From: Anaerosporobacter sp031551385
Lineage (GTDB): Bacteria; Bacillota; Clostridia; Lachnospirales; Lachnospiraceae
DNA length: 39,623 nucleotides
Reading direction: 5' to 3'
Assembly: GCF_031551385.1 (NCBI RefSeq)
Contig: NZ_JAVBNS010000007.1
Coordinates: 1 to 39,623 of the forward strand
The notes under the pieces were generated by a model, which had not been told where the DNA came from, did no database searches, and saw only the letters and a list, made by a program, of their open reading frames with translations. Positions 1 to 8,051 of the stretch are shown in pieces; the first letter of the stretch is position 1, and each line of letters opens with the position of its first letter. A program made the translations under genes and the position numbers.

Positions 1-1496
1 AAGTAAATGTATATACACTCAATCAAAAATGTATAGGCACAGGCTTTGTTAATTCTATGAGTTCTGTGAAGTTACTAGAAAAGTCATGGTATTCGGAAGC
101 GTTATTGCTAAATGGTAAGAGGTATATAACTGTTCCAGAGAATATTAATTTCTTAGAAAATGATCAGAAGGATGCATCAGAGAAGATGTATATCTCTTTT
201 ATACGTTTATTTAACAATAGAAAAGGTAAGAAAGCTGGTTTTGTTGAAGTAATTCAAGATTGCGATAGAGTATTTGCACTGATTAATCAACTGAGTAAGC
301 AAAATCCGCATACAACGATATATATTTTCAATGATAATGGTGATGTTGTGTATCCATACAAAGAGGATGCGAATAAATCATCCAAATACTATAAAATCAT
401 TTATGAAAATGAAATGAAACCGTTGGTTAGTCAATGGGTTAAGACCGACTATTTTATTAAGAGTTTAGCAACGTATAATAAGATAGATAAATATAATTGG
501 TCAATTCTTGTATACGAAGATAATAAGTCGATATATTATCCTTTACATCAATATAGAATTGTATTTCTTACAGCAGGTGCAGTTACAATTCTATTAGTAA
601 TACTAATGTGTTACTATCTATCAAGGAAAATAACAAGGCCTTTGCGAGAAATAAGAAAAGTAGCAAAGGAGATAACAATTACAACGGTGCTAGATGAAGA
701 GAATGAGGAAATTAAAACAGTTGATAGCAACATCGTAGAGATTCATCAATTATGTGAGTCAATTCGTGCCATGTATGAGCAGTTACAGACGTCATCAAGA
801 GAAGTATTACTATCACGTTCAGAGGAAACAAAGGCAAAATTAAGTGCAACGCAATCGTTAATTAATCCACATTTTCTATATAATTGCCTTACCCATATGA
901 GTATTATGGCAGAGGAAGAGATGAATGATGAAATTGTAGAGTTTTGCAATTCCTTATGTGACTTTTTCCGTTACATATCTTCGACAAAGGAAATGAAAGT
1001 GCCATTGTGGGAAGAACTGATTTGTACACAAAAATATGTTGATTGTATGAAGGTTCGGCATGGGGAGGATTTAATTTATGAATGTAATATAGAGGATGAA
1101 GTTAAAGAGATAGAGATACCGAAATTAATTGTACAGCCGATTGTTGAAAATGCTTTTAAATATGGTTTTAATAAAAGACCACCGTGGATTTTACGTATCA
1201 ATGCATATGTGAAAAGAAACAGTTGGAGAATTGAAATTGAAGACAATGGTGGAATGCTAAGTAATGAAGAGAAAGAACGGTTACTAAGAGAGTTCAGGGA
1301 AACGAAGAGAAATGCTTTATATGATATGGAAATTGGCGGATTGGGGCTGAAAAATACATATCTACGTTTAAAGCTGTTATATGGGGAAGAGGCTGTGTTT
1401 ACAATAGAAAATCATTATCCTCAAAGAACAAAGTTTATACTCGGAGGTCCAATGGAATCAATTAGGGAGAAGGGTGAAGATGGAGATAAAGTATAA
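1..1496 (+). CDS. YesM-type sensor histidine kinase (5' end outside window)
   Basis: Membrane sensor kinase of a two-component system that probably senses extracellular sugar and phosphorylates the regulator encoded next. The reading frame is open from base 3 with no stop before the first ATG at 57, so the gene almost certainly starts left of the window and its first membrane helix is missing. Visible parts in order: an extracytoplasmic sensor segment of Cache type, a membrane helix around 555-620 (IVFLTAGAVTILLVILMCYY), a HAMP linker (TRPLREIRKVAKEI), the His_kinase domain of the LytS/YesM class with NPHFLYN near 865-885 carrying the phosphoacceptor His, and an HATPase domain with VENAFKYG and DNGGM boxes. 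It overlaps the regulator start by about 17 bases, so the two are translationally coupled. Family assignment is firm; the ligand is unknown. Confidence 0.93.
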   Translation, partial: VNVYTLNQKCIGTGFVNSMSSVKLLEKSWYSEALLLNGKRYITVPENINFLENDQKDASEKMYISFIRLFNNRKGKKAGFVEVIQDCDRVFALINQLSKQNPHTTIYIFNDNGDVVYPYKEDANKSSKYYKIIYENEMKPLVSQWVKTDYFIKSLATYNKIDKYNWSILVYEDNKSIYYPLHQYRIVFLTAGAVTILLVILMCYYLSRKITRPLREIRKVAKEITITTVLDEENEEIKTVDSNIVEIHQLCESIRAMYEQLQTSSREVLLSRSEETKAKLSATQSLINPHFLYNCLTHMSIMAEEEMNDEIVEFCNSLCDFFRYISSTKEMKVPLWEELICTQKYVDCMKVRHGEDLIYECNIEDEVKEIEIPKLIVQPIVENAFKYGFNKRPPWILRINAYVKRNSWRIEIEDNGGMLSNEEKERLLREFRETKRNALYDMEIGGLGLKNTYLRLKLLYGEEAVFTIENHYPQRTKFILGGPMESIREKGEDGDKV

Positions 1497-2235
1497 GTAT
1501 ATTGTAATTGAAGATGAACCGCTAATAAGGAAAAATACGATTAAAAAAATTGAGGGGTTAGGGTTACCGTTAACATTAGTAGGTGAGGCAAGTAATGGGG
1601 TAGATGGAATCCTGCTAATAGAGAAAGAGATGCCGAATATCGTTATTACAGATATTCGAATGCCGCAATGCGACGGATTAGAAGTGGCACGATTTATCAG
1701 TAGGAAAAAGCCAGATATTAAAGTAGTTATTCTCAGTGGTTTTGATGAGTTTGCTTATGCGAAAGAAGCAATGCGTAATCAAGTACATAATTATATTCTA
1801 AAGCCAGTTAAGGCAGAGGAACTAAAAGATACACTAGTTGAAATCGTGAATCATTTTGATGCAAAATCTCAAAAGATTCGTACATTGTATGAGAAGGAAC
1901 ATGACTTATCACAGGAAGAAATCTATACATTGATGGTGAATTATTTTAAAGAGAATTATATGCAAGACATATCGCTTAGTTCATTGGCAGATTCCATTGG
2001 TTTCTCGCAAGAATATCTAGGGAAAGTGTTTAAAAAGATTGCCTGTCAATCGCCATCAAAATATCTGACAGAACTTAGAATGAATGAGGCAAAACAACTT
2101 TTGACGCAGTGTATTGATTTAGAAGTGGGTAAAATAGGCGAACGAGTTGGATATCGGGATTCTTTTTATTTTAGTAGGGTTTTCAAAGCGAATGTGGGGA
2201 TGACTCCGAGTGAGTATCGTTTGAATGGGAAGTAG
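1480..2235 (+). CDS. Response regulator, REC plus AraC-type DNA-binding domain (YesN-like)
   Basis: A 251-residue response regulator, partner of the kinase it overlaps. The N-terminal receiver domain shows the acidic pair at E11-D12, the phosphoacceptor D58 (ITDIRMP), the switch Ser in ILSGFDE and the conserved K109 (ILKPVK). Residues ~150-250 form two helix-turn-helix units of the AraC/XylS family ending in the usual GMTPSEYR. ATG at 1480 is preferred because AAGGG ends five bases upstream; GTG at 1474 is an in-frame alternative. It is shorter than typical YesN proteins (about 500 residues) because it lacks the middle domain that the second regulator (36661-38259) has. The likely target is the sugar ABC operon starting at 3236, by analogy with YesMN systems; this is inference. 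Confidence 0.93.
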   Translation: MEIKYKYIVIEDEPLIRKNTIKKIEGLGLPLTLVGEASNGVDGILLIEKEMPNIVITDIRMPQCDGLEVARFISRKKPDIKVVILSGFDEFAYAKEAMRNQVHNYILKPVKAEELKDTLVEIVNHFDAKSQKIRTLYEKEHDLSQEEIYTLMVNYFKENYMQDISLSSLADSIGFSQEYLGKVFKKIACQSPSKYLTELRMNEAKQLLTQCIDLEVGKIGERVGYRDSFYFSRVFKANVGMTPSEYRLNGK

Positions 2236-2300
2236 GGAATTTATAACTGGTAAGAAAATAAAGAAATTATAAAAAACATAGTAAAAACGGAGAAAAGAAT

Positions 2301-2798
2301 ATGAAAGAGAAAATTATATTACTTAATGGTTCTTCAAGTAGTGGAAAATCAACGTTGGCAAGTACTTTGCAAACAATTATTAAAGATAAACTTGATGAAG
2401 AATATGCCATAATTTCCATTGACCATTTTCTTCAGATGACAACGAACGATATAATATATGAGGATGATGTATTTGAGATATCTTCAAAGCTCTGTGATAA
2501 GTCAATAGAAATGCTTTGTTTACAAAAAGGTGTTATTATTGATCATGTAATTACAAGTGAACGTATTTTTAAACAATTAATAGAGCGTCTAGAATCATAT
2601 AATATTTATTTGGTACATGTAACATGTCCATTGCATGAATTAAAGAGAAGGGAAGAAGAACGGAAAAATAGATGTTCTGGTTCGGCAGAAGCATCTTATA
2701 AATATTTGTTTCCCAAGGAGGGGTATGATTTAGTAGTTGATACTTTTTTATTATCAGCAAAAGAATGTTCGTTGCAAATTCTGGAGAATATAATTTGA
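2301..2798 (+). CDS. Chloramphenicol phosphotransferase-like P-loop kinase
   Basis: A 165-residue P-loop protein of the chloramphenicol phosphotransferase-like/AAA_33 group. A Walker A motif is at residues 10-17 (GSSSSGKS), and an Asp in SIDHFL occupies the place of the catalytic base of this family. VIIDHVI and LVHVTCPLHELKRREEER resemble the Walker B strand and the lid region, and the C-terminal YDLVVDT is typical. The start is supported by GGAGAA nine bases upstream of ATG 2301. It follows the regulator by 65 bases and ends just before a strong terminator, so it may be co-transcribed with the two-component system. The substrate cannot be read from sequence: many family members are plain small-molecule kinases, and a resistance role should not be assumed. 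Confidence 0.75.
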   Translation: MKEKIILLNGSSSSGKSTLASTLQTIIKDKLDEEYAIISIDHFLQMTTNDIIYEDDVFEISSKLCDKSIEMLCLQKGVIIDHVITSERIFKQLIERLESYNIYLVHVTCPLHELKRREEERKNRCSGSAEASYKYLFPKEGYDLVVDTFLLSAKECSLQILENII

Positions 2799-2835
2799 TT
2801 TTTGAACAAATAAAATAGTACTTGATACAGGGGAT

Positions 2836-2880
2836 AACTTGAACATATCAATATAATAAATGATATGTTCAAGTTGTTTT
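2836..2880 (+). terminator. Intrinsic terminator after the kinase/regulator operon
   Basis: A 15-bp perfect inverted repeat (AACTTGAACATATCA at 2836-2850 and its complement at 2861-2875) with a 10-base loop is followed by GTTTT. It separates the regulatory genes from the ABC transporter operon. The stem is AT-rich but long. The rest of the gene-free stretch from 2881 to about 3120 is A-rich and shows nothing else I recognise. Confidence 0.8.
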
Positions 2881-3126
2881 GCTTTGTAGGGGAATATTGG
2901 TAGTTATAGGACTGTATATTTGATATCATTTTTAAGTAGAAAATATATAGATATTAACAAGACTAAAAACATAAAAATCAAATAAATCCAGTTCAAAAAA
3001 ACACAAATACAAAGTCAAAATTATCCATGCATAAAATTGCAATCCCTTTAAAATAAAGCATTTTCAAGTGAACAAGATAGTGAAAATAACAACAAAAATA
3101 TGCAAATGACAAGTTGGAACTGTCTA

Positions 3127-3155
3127 TTTTGTACAAAGGGATAATTTGTTATACT
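3127..3155 (+). promoter_or_regulatory. Candidate sigma-A promoter of the sugar ABC operon
   Basis: TTTTGT (3127-3132) lies 17 bases before TATACT (3150-3155); TTGTAC with a 15-base spacer is the alternative -35. The predicted start leaves a leader of about 75 bases before the binding protein. No clear operator palindrome or catabolite-response element was found beside it. Confidence 0.45.
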
Positions 3156-3235
3156 TGCTTTAGTAAATAACTCGTATATAGAAGTTTGGGGATATAGAGT
3201 TTTTACTAAAATCATATCATAAAGGAGAAATGGTT

Positions 3236-4687
3236 ATGAAAAAGAAATTACTAAGTGTTTTGTTATGCGCAACATTAGTAGCAGGGATGACAGTTGGGTG
3301 TGGAAAGAACAACAATAATAATTCCACAAAGGAAACAAATTCTACAAATGTAGAAACAACAAAGGATGATGCAGATAAGACAGACGACAAAGAAACTGTG
3401 GACACATCAGCAGATACATCTACAGATAACTCTAGTTCAACTGACTTAGCGTACAAAGGAAAAATCACAATTATGCATTACTCAACATCAGAGGAATCTG
3501 AAGGTAATGGTGGTTCGGACGGTTTCCGTACTATGAATCAAGAATGGGCAGATGCACATCCAGACATTCAACTTGAACAAAACGTTTTAGCTAACGATGA
3601 ATATAAGAGTAAAATTGTTACATTAGCTGGTGCGGATGATTTACCAGACGTATTCTTACTACAAGGTATGCATACAAAAGCTTGGTCTGAGCAAGGTCTT
3701 ATCTTAGACATGACAGATATCATCAACAACTCACCATATGCTGCACAATATGATTTAAGCAAATTCTATCCTTTCCAACAAGGAGATAAAACATATGGTT
3801 TACCAGCTCTTGCAGAAGGAACTTGTGCAATTGTAGTTTATGATTCAGAGGTTTGGAAAGAAGCAGGATTTGATTCATTCCCTACTACTTGGGATGAAAT
3901 CATCAGTGCAAAATCTTTCTTTGATGATAAAGGAATGACAGAAGTTGCTTTTGGTAACAAAGGAAAATGGAATATGAATTCATGTTTCCTATCTACAGTG
4001 GGTGATAGATTCACTGGTTCTGATTGGTATCATTCATTAATTGAGAAAACAGGTGCAAAGTTTACAGATCAAGCATTTGTTGATGCATTAAAATTCACAC
4101 AAGATATCTTTGCTTCTGGTGTATTTAACAAAGACTTTAATGCAATTACAAATGAAGATGCAAGAGAGTACTATATCGATGGTTCTGCATCAGCAATGAT
4201 TGCTGGTAACTGGGATGCTTCTTATATCGGAGCAACATTAAAAGCAAATGATCCAGATTTATATGCAAGAACAAAATTTGCTGTAATTCCTCAACCAGCA
4301 GGAGCAACAGGTACAACAAATACACATAATACTGGTATGGGTTATGCAGTTGCTATTAATGCAAAAGTTGCAAATGATCCTGATAAATTAGCAGCTTGTG
4401 TTGATTTAGCTTACAAATTAACAGGTGCAGACTTCGCTACATACGTAGCTGAAAATTATGCTTTATCTTCATTAACAAAAGTAGCTATTGATACAAGCAA
4501 ATTCGATGAATTTACAAAAGCATTTTATAACTTCTATGAAAATCCAGGTTGTGAAATCTACGATTCCTTCTTAAATGGTGCTATTTGGGATGTATTAAAC
4601 AGTGATTTACAAACAATGGTTAATGGTGAAATTGATCCAGAAACAGTTGCTGCAAATGCACAAAAAGCATATGAAAGTAACTACTAA
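3236..4687 (+). CDS. Sugar ABC transporter substrate-binding lipoprotein (family 1)
   Basis: A 483-residue extracellular solute-binding protein, lipid-anchored to the membrane. It begins with a lipoprotein signal (MKKKLLSVLLCATLVAG) and a lipobox ending VGC, with Cys ~23 as the acylation site. A low-complexity Asn/Thr/Asp linker of about 45 residues follows. The mature domain opens with GKITIMHYST and carries motifs of family 1 sugar binders: ANDEYKSKIVTLAGADDLPDVF, PALAEGTCAIVVYDSEVWKEAGF and SASAMIAGNWDA. ATG 3236 is chosen over ATG 3230 because AAAGGAG ends only two bases before the latter and eight before the former. It heads an operon with two permeases and no ATPase, usual for Firmicutes that share one MsmK-type ATPase. 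The sugar is unknown; nearby GH42 and GH2 genes hint at galacto- or manno-oligosaccharides. Confidence 0.95.
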   Translation: MKKKLLSVLLCATLVAGMTVGCGKNNNNNSTKETNSTNVETTKDDADKTDDKETVDTSADTSTDNSSSTDLAYKGKITIMHYSTSEESEGNGGSDGFRTMNQEWADAHPDIQLEQNVLANDEYKSKIVTLAGADDLPDVFLLQGMHTKAWSEQGLILDMTDIINNSPYAAQYDLSKFYPFQQGDKTYGLPALAEGTCAIVVYDSEVWKEAGFDSFPTTWDEIISAKSFFDDKGMTEVAFGNKGKWNMNSCFLSTVGDRFTGSDWYHSLIEKTGAKFTDQAFVDALKFTQDIFASGVFNKDFNAITNEDAREYYIDGSASAMIAGNWDASYIGATLKANDPDLYARTKFAVIPQPAGATGTTNTHNTGMGYAVAINAKVANDPDKLAACVDLAYKLTGADFATYVAENYALSSLTKVAIDTSKFDEFTKAFYNFYENPGCEIYDSFLNGAIWDVLNSDLQTMVNGEIDPETVAANAQKAYESNY

Positions 4688-4735
4688 GATTATAATTACT
4701 AGAATACTATTTTAGTAATGGCTTAGATATATTTG

Positions 4736-4783
4736 ATAGAATAATTGGTTTTCATTACAAGAAATGAAAACCAGTTATTCTAT
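4736..4783 (+). promoter_or_regulatory. Intra-operon mRNA hairpin between binding protein and permease
   Basis: A 21-bp stem (4736-4756 against 4763-4783, with one G-U pair) closes a six-base loop. No T-run follows, so it is unlikely to be a full terminator. It sits directly behind the binding-protein stop and just ahead of the strong permease ribosome site, where a 3'-end stabilising or processing hairpin would let the binding protein be made in excess over the permeases. The structure is plainly visible; the role is inferred from similar operons. Confidence 0.6.
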
Positions 4784-4804
4784 AAGATTACGAGGAGGGA
4801 GTCT

Positions 4805-5701
4805 ATGCTTAGCTCTATACGGCCCAAGAAAAGAGTTCTGTTTTTATACTTACTAGTTCCAATTTTGATTTATGTTTTTTCGGTTTTTGTTCCGCTGCTA
4901 ACAGCATTGTATTATAGTTTTTTTGAATGGAAAGGTGGTCCGAAGAAGACTTTTAACGGACTTCAAAATTATATAGATTTAATTAAAGATCAGACATTTT
5001 GGCATTCGTTTGGTAATAATATGTATCTAGTTGCTGCTTGTATTATAGGGCAGATTGGTTTAGCATTTGTTTTTGTATTGATGATTAATTCAAGATATAC
5101 AAAACTCAAAGGAATTCATCGTACATTTGGATTTTTTCCAAGTACAGTTTCCGCAGTATCAATTGGTTTCATATGGACAATGATATATGATTACAAAAGA
5201 GGTTTAATTAATTGGTTTTTAGAATTGATAGGAAAAGGTGATAGCGCAAAGGTTTGGTTAAATGAGCCGAAATTGGTTATGCTTTTAATTGCAATTCCTT
5301 TGATTTGGCAGTTCATCGGATATTACATGGTTATTATTCTATCCGCGATATCATCTATCGATCAAGAAATTTTTGAAGTATCTGAGATTGATGGAGCAAA
5401 TTCATTCCAAAGAGCAATCTACATAGTACTTCCATTGATAAAGAATACATTGTTAGTATGTGTTACTCTTTGTATTGCGGGTAACATGAAAGCATTCGAT
5501 CATATTTATGTTATGACTAAAGGTGGCCCAGGAACATCATCGATGGTAATGGCTATGTATGGTTATAAAATTTCATTCGATCAACAAAATATGGGATATG
5601 GTAGCGCGATTTCGATTGGTATATTTGTTTTAAGTTTAGTTGTTATTCTTGGTTCGCAGAAATTAATATCCTTTTTGTCAAGAGATAAGGAGGTTGCATA
5701 A
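4805..5701 (+). CDS. Sugar ABC transporter permease, MalF/UgpA type
   Basis: A 298-residue inner-membrane permease with six predicted helices, the first at residues ~12-40 (LFLYLLVPILIYVFSVFVPLLTALYYSFFEW). The BPD_transp_1 loop EVSEIDGANSFQRAIYIVLP matches the EAA motif that docks the ATPase. The start is ATG 4805, behind a strong GAGGAGGGAG; a longer frame running back to 4745 crosses the upstream hairpin and lacks a ribosome site. It overlaps the next permease at TAATG, indicating coupled translation. It should form a heterodimeric channel with that permease for the sugar delivered by the lipoprotein upstream. Confidence 0.95.
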   Translation: MLSSIRPKKRVLFLYLLVPILIYVFSVFVPLLTALYYSFFEWKGGPKKTFNGLQNYIDLIKDQTFWHSFGNNMYLVAACIIGQIGLAFVFVLMINSRYTKLKGIHRTFGFFPSTVSAVSIGFIWTMIYDYKRGLINWFLELIGKGDSAKVWLNEPKLVMLLIAIPLIWQFIGYYMVIILSAISSIDQEIFEVSEIDGANSFQRAIYIVLPLIKNTLLVCVTLCIAGNMKAFDHIYVMTKGGPGTSSMVMAMYGYKISFDQQNMGYGSAISIGIFVLSLVVILGSQKLISFLSRDKEVA

Positions 5702-6543
5702 TGGAAAAACAATCAAGACATATTTTTTCGAAAGTATTTACCAATGCAGTATTAATTATCTTTTCGTTAAGTTGCATTTTCCCTTTGATTTGGATGTTTT
5801 ATTCCTCTTTAAAGGAAAAGCGAGTTTTTAATGCTGATGTCGTTGGATTACCATCAAATCCTACTTTAAAAAATTATAAAAGAATTTTAGAGAATCCAGA
5901 TTATCATATATTTGATTCAATGTTTAATAGTTTGAGAACAACATTTTTATCTGTTCTTTTAATTATACTTTGTGGATTTATCGTAGGTTACATAATTGCT
6001 AGAGTTCAGTTTAAATTAAACAGAGTTATTTATTTTGTTTTCTTACTAGGAATGTTAATTCCAATTCATTCATTATTAGTGCCAATCTATATTGTATTTA
6101 AAAATGCAGGATTAACGGATAAATGGTATACATTAATTATACCGTATGTAGCATTTGGTTTGCCCATAGCAATATTCTTGGTAGAAGGCTTTGTGAAGGG
6201 AATTCCGGTTGCTTTGGAAGAGGCAGCGGCTATCGATGGGAGTAGCTTTAGCCGTACGTTATTCAGTATTATTCTTCCTGTAACAAAGCCTATTCTAACA
6301 ACAATTGCAATTATACAGACTTTTGCATGTTGGAATGAATTCTCGTTTGCCTTAGTTCTTCTGTCAGAAACTCGTTTACAAACAGTACCTTTGGCAATGA
6401 AGCAATTTAGTGGACAATTTAGTTCGGATTATCCGAAGATTATGGCAGCGATGTTGTTAACAATGTCACCAATCATTATTATGTACTTTGTGTTTAGTAA
6501 ACAAATTATTAAAGGTATGGTTGCGGGAGCTGTTAAGGGGTAG
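5701..6543 (+). CDS. Sugar ABC transporter permease, MalG/UgpE type
   Basis: A 280-residue partner permease. An N-terminal helix (VLIIFSLSCIFPLIWMFYSSL) and the following PSNPTLKNYKRIL segment are typical of MalG-type carbohydrate permeases. The EAA loop reads ALEEAAAIDGSSFSRTLFSIILP near residues 174-196. The ATG overlaps the stop of the previous permease by one base and has AAGGAGG ahead of it. It is the last gene of the operon; the next stretch is a non-coding palindromic element rather than an ATPase gene, so the transporter presumably uses an ATPase encoded elsewhere. Confidence 0.95.
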   Translation: MEKQSRHIFSKVFTNAVLIIFSLSCIFPLIWMFYSSLKEKRVFNADVVGLPSNPTLKNYKRILENPDYHIFDSMFNSLRTTFLSVLLIILCGFIVGYIIARVQFKLNRVIYFVFLLGMLIPIHSLLVPIYIVFKNAGLTDKWYTLIIPYVAFGLPIAIFLVEGFVKGIPVALEEAAAIDGSSFSRTLFSIILPVTKPILTTIAIIQTFACWNEFSFALVLLSETRLQTVPLAMKQFSGQFSSDYPKIMAAMLLTMSPIIIMYFVFSKQIIKGMVAGAVKG

Positions 6544-6580
6544 GTTGTGGAGGCAAAACTTGGGAGGTTTTCGAAGCGTA

Positions 6581-6964
6581 TTCGCTGGTGTTCTATAATA
6601 CGAAACACGCTTCACACCTAAGTGCTTCTAAGTGTGTACGCAGGGGTTTTGAAAGGGGTACGGAATCGTCCTCGATTCGGCATCCTGCCTACGGTCATGT
6701 CTTAAAAATCATTGCACTGTTCTGCACCCTCAACTCAGCGGTCTGAAAGTTCAAAATTCAGTCAATGTAGCCCGCTACACCTCCTGAATTTTGAACTTCC
6801 ACCCCACTAAGTTGAGTGCACAGTCCAGTACAAGCATTTTTCAGACATGCCCTAGCTCGGACTGGCTCGGCGTCCTTGCCTCGCCTTCCTAGGTTGTGGT
6901 TGTACACACTAAGAAGTACTATAGGTGTTTCGCTATCGTTTCTTAATTATAGGACAGCAGCGAA
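6581..6964. repeat. 384-bp near-symmetric palindromic element
   Basis: A long imperfect inverted repeat with its centre at 6772.5. The outer ends (6581-6599, TTCGCTGGTGTTCTATAAT, and 6946-6964) are complementary with two mismatches. The inner arms (6748-6761, AGTTCAAAATTCAG, and 6784-6797) are perfectly complementary, and both pairs share exactly the same centre. Intermediate blocks such as AGTGTGTAC / GTACACACT and CATGTCT / AGACATG also pair, so the whole element can fold into one long hairpin. It appears richer in G and C than its neighbours and holds no convincing gene. The best guess is a MITE-like repeat or a large structured extragenic element; a short GAAGC lies next to both outer ends and could be a decayed target duplication. 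Flanks from 6544 to 6580 show nothing else. Confidence 0.75.
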
Positions 6965-7181
6965 GAAGCAAGGAAAGGTTACGAAGTTTTGCATATCTAC
7001 TTTGTTGGTAAGGAAGTAATTGATATACAGGAATTGGTACAGAAGTAATCAGTACACATGTACAGATGCGTATGGAATGAGTAGTAATTGGTTGGTGGTT
7101 TCGAGGATTTCATTTCCTTTTGGCTTTTTGATAGCTGAGAAAATAGAAGAAGAAATTTATTTTAGTGGCGACTAAAAATAG
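6965..7181. other. Gene-free stretch, nothing recognised
   Basis: Between the palindromic element and the next terminator I see no coding region with a ribosome site, no RNA gene and no clear promoter. It may be debris from insertion of the neighbouring elements. Confidence 0.4.
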
Positions 7182-7233
7182 AAAAATACTTACGGGAATA
7201 GTAGTGTGTTACTTATTTCCGTAAGTATTTTTT
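7182..7233. terminator. Strong hairpin terminator, probably bidirectional
   Basis: Stem AAATACTTACGG...CCGTAAGTATTT with an extended inner stem and one bulge. It is flanked by T-runs on the plus strand and by an AT-rich run with several Ts on the minus strand. It would stop minus-strand transcription coming off the Rpn remnant and plus-strand read-through from the palindromic region. Confidence 0.75.
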
Positions 7234-7242
7234 GTTGGATTC

Positions 7243-7389
7243 TTATTGGTTTGGTTTCTTGAGTTCTTCTACTTCTTCTAAAGTTAAACCTGTTTTTTCT
7301 GCAATAGTTTGAATGTCCATATAGTCTAACAAAAGAGCAGCGGTTTTTAATGAAAAATATGTATATATTGTAATCTTTTCAAGAAACAT
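7243..7389 (-). pseudogene. C-terminal remnant of an Rpn-type (PD-(D/E)XK) nuclease/transposase
   Basis: The minus strand has a 48-codon open frame ending in TAA at 7243-7245. Its last ~30 residues (KTAALLLDYMDIQTIAEKTG followed by LTLEEVEELKK) match the recurrent tail of Rpn-family recombination-promoting nucleases: an Ala/Leu helix, then D-I-x-x-I-A-x-x-T-G-L and E-E-L. The catalytic PD-(D/E)XK domain is absent and there is no ribosome site, so this is a fragment. The promoter of the small membrane gene on the other strand overlaps its 5' end, suggesting a deletion or insertion joined these pieces. The family call rests on a short tail and is moderate. Confidence 0.5.
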
Positions 7390-7396
7390 CTATAAT
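7368..7396 (+). promoter_or_regulatory. Sigma-A-type promoter of the 65-residue membrane protein
   Basis: TTGTAA (7368-7373) and TATAAT (7391-7396) are separated by 17 bases, close to the consensus. The predicted leader is about 25 bases, with AAAGGAG just before the ATG at 7429. Confidence 0.7.
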
Positions 7397-7428
7397 GTAT
7401 TTGACATTATAAAACAAAGGAGTAAAAA

Positions 7429-7626
7429 ATGTTAAAAAAAATTATAAGAGATCTTTTTCCGTTAGCTTTTTTGATAGTTTTGTCAAACATATTTTATTTA
7501 GTAAGAAGAGTTGAGGCGAACGTGATAAATTCATTGGATATTAAAGTGTGTTCGACAATGCTCATTATTAGTATTGGTATAATTCTAATTAACTTAATCG
7601 TTTGGCTAAAAAAAGGTAAGCGATAA
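7429..7626 (+). CDS. Small two-helix membrane protein, unknown function
   Basis: A 65-residue protein with its own near-consensus promoter and an AAAGGAG ribosome site seven bases before ATG 7429, so it is probably expressed. Two hydrophobic helices are visible at residues ~9-26 and ~43-60, with a positively charged N-terminus (MLKKIIRD) and C-terminus (KKGKR), so both ends are probably cytoplasmic. I do not recognise a family. It sits in an accessory block with remnant and toxin-like genes. Its size and layout would also fit a small membrane toxin or stress peptide, but no antitoxin partner is evident. The following ~145 bases, to 7773, hold nothing recognised. Confidence 0.55.
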   Translation: MLKKIIRDLFPLAFLIVLSNIFYLVRRVEANVINSLDIKVCSTMLIISIGIILINLIVWLKKGKR

Positions 7627-7773
7627 TGATTAGGGAATACGTAGTCCAATACAATAAAGTAGTACATATAGTAATAAAAAAGATTTATGTTTTCTATTGT
7701 TGTGGTATATGATTGTGAATATTTCTTCATTATATGTAATGCTAACAACAGATAGAAATTTTAGGATAAGAGT

Positions 7774-8034
7774 TTACTTATACAAAATCTTTTTAATCGT
7801 CTCATCCGACAACGAATACTCCTCACACAGAGCCTCTATACTCGTCTTTAAATGAAAATATTTATATCGGATATCTTCATTTCTCTGCTCATAAAAAACT
7901 CTTGCTCCAGAACCTGATCCCCATTCTTTGCGTTTTCCTTCTGATGGGATATATAGAACTTCTCCTGATGCGTATTTTTGGATTTCCTTTAGCAGTTCAT
8001 CGGGGAGAATTTCGGATGCATTTCTATATTTCAA
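7774..8034 (-). CDS. CD3324-family Mor-like small DNA-binding protein
   Basis: An 86-residue protein resembling the clostridial CD3324 family, whose fold is related to the Mor/C-type phage activators. It opens with KYRNASEILPDELLKEIQKY and carries GEVLYIPS, GARVFYEQRNEDIRYKYF and a C-terminal helix-turn-helix-like SIEALCEEYSLSDETIKKIL. The only workable start is TTG at 8034-8032, eight bases after AGGAGG on the minus strand; no in-frame ATG exists upstream. It follows the 345-residue gene by 17 bases and is surely co-transcribed with it. It probably acts as a transcription regulator; the target is unknown. Confidence 0.75.
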   Translation of the reverse strand: MKYRNASEILPDELLKEIQKYASGEVLYIPSEGKRKEWGSGSGARVFYEQRNEDIRYKYFHLKTSIEALCEEYSLSDETIKKILYK

Positions 8035-8051
8035 ATGAAAGACCTCCTTTT

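Noticed and set aside
2301..2798. Antibiotic-resistance gene call for the chloramphenicol-phosphotransferase-like kinase
   Set aside because: The family resemblance is to the fold and P-loop only; nothing in the sequence or context shows chloramphenicol as substrate.
6816..7019. 67-codon open frame on the plus strand
   Set aside because: It lies largely in one arm of the 384-bp palindrome, has no ribosome site and a composition unlike a protein; it is a by-product of the repeat.
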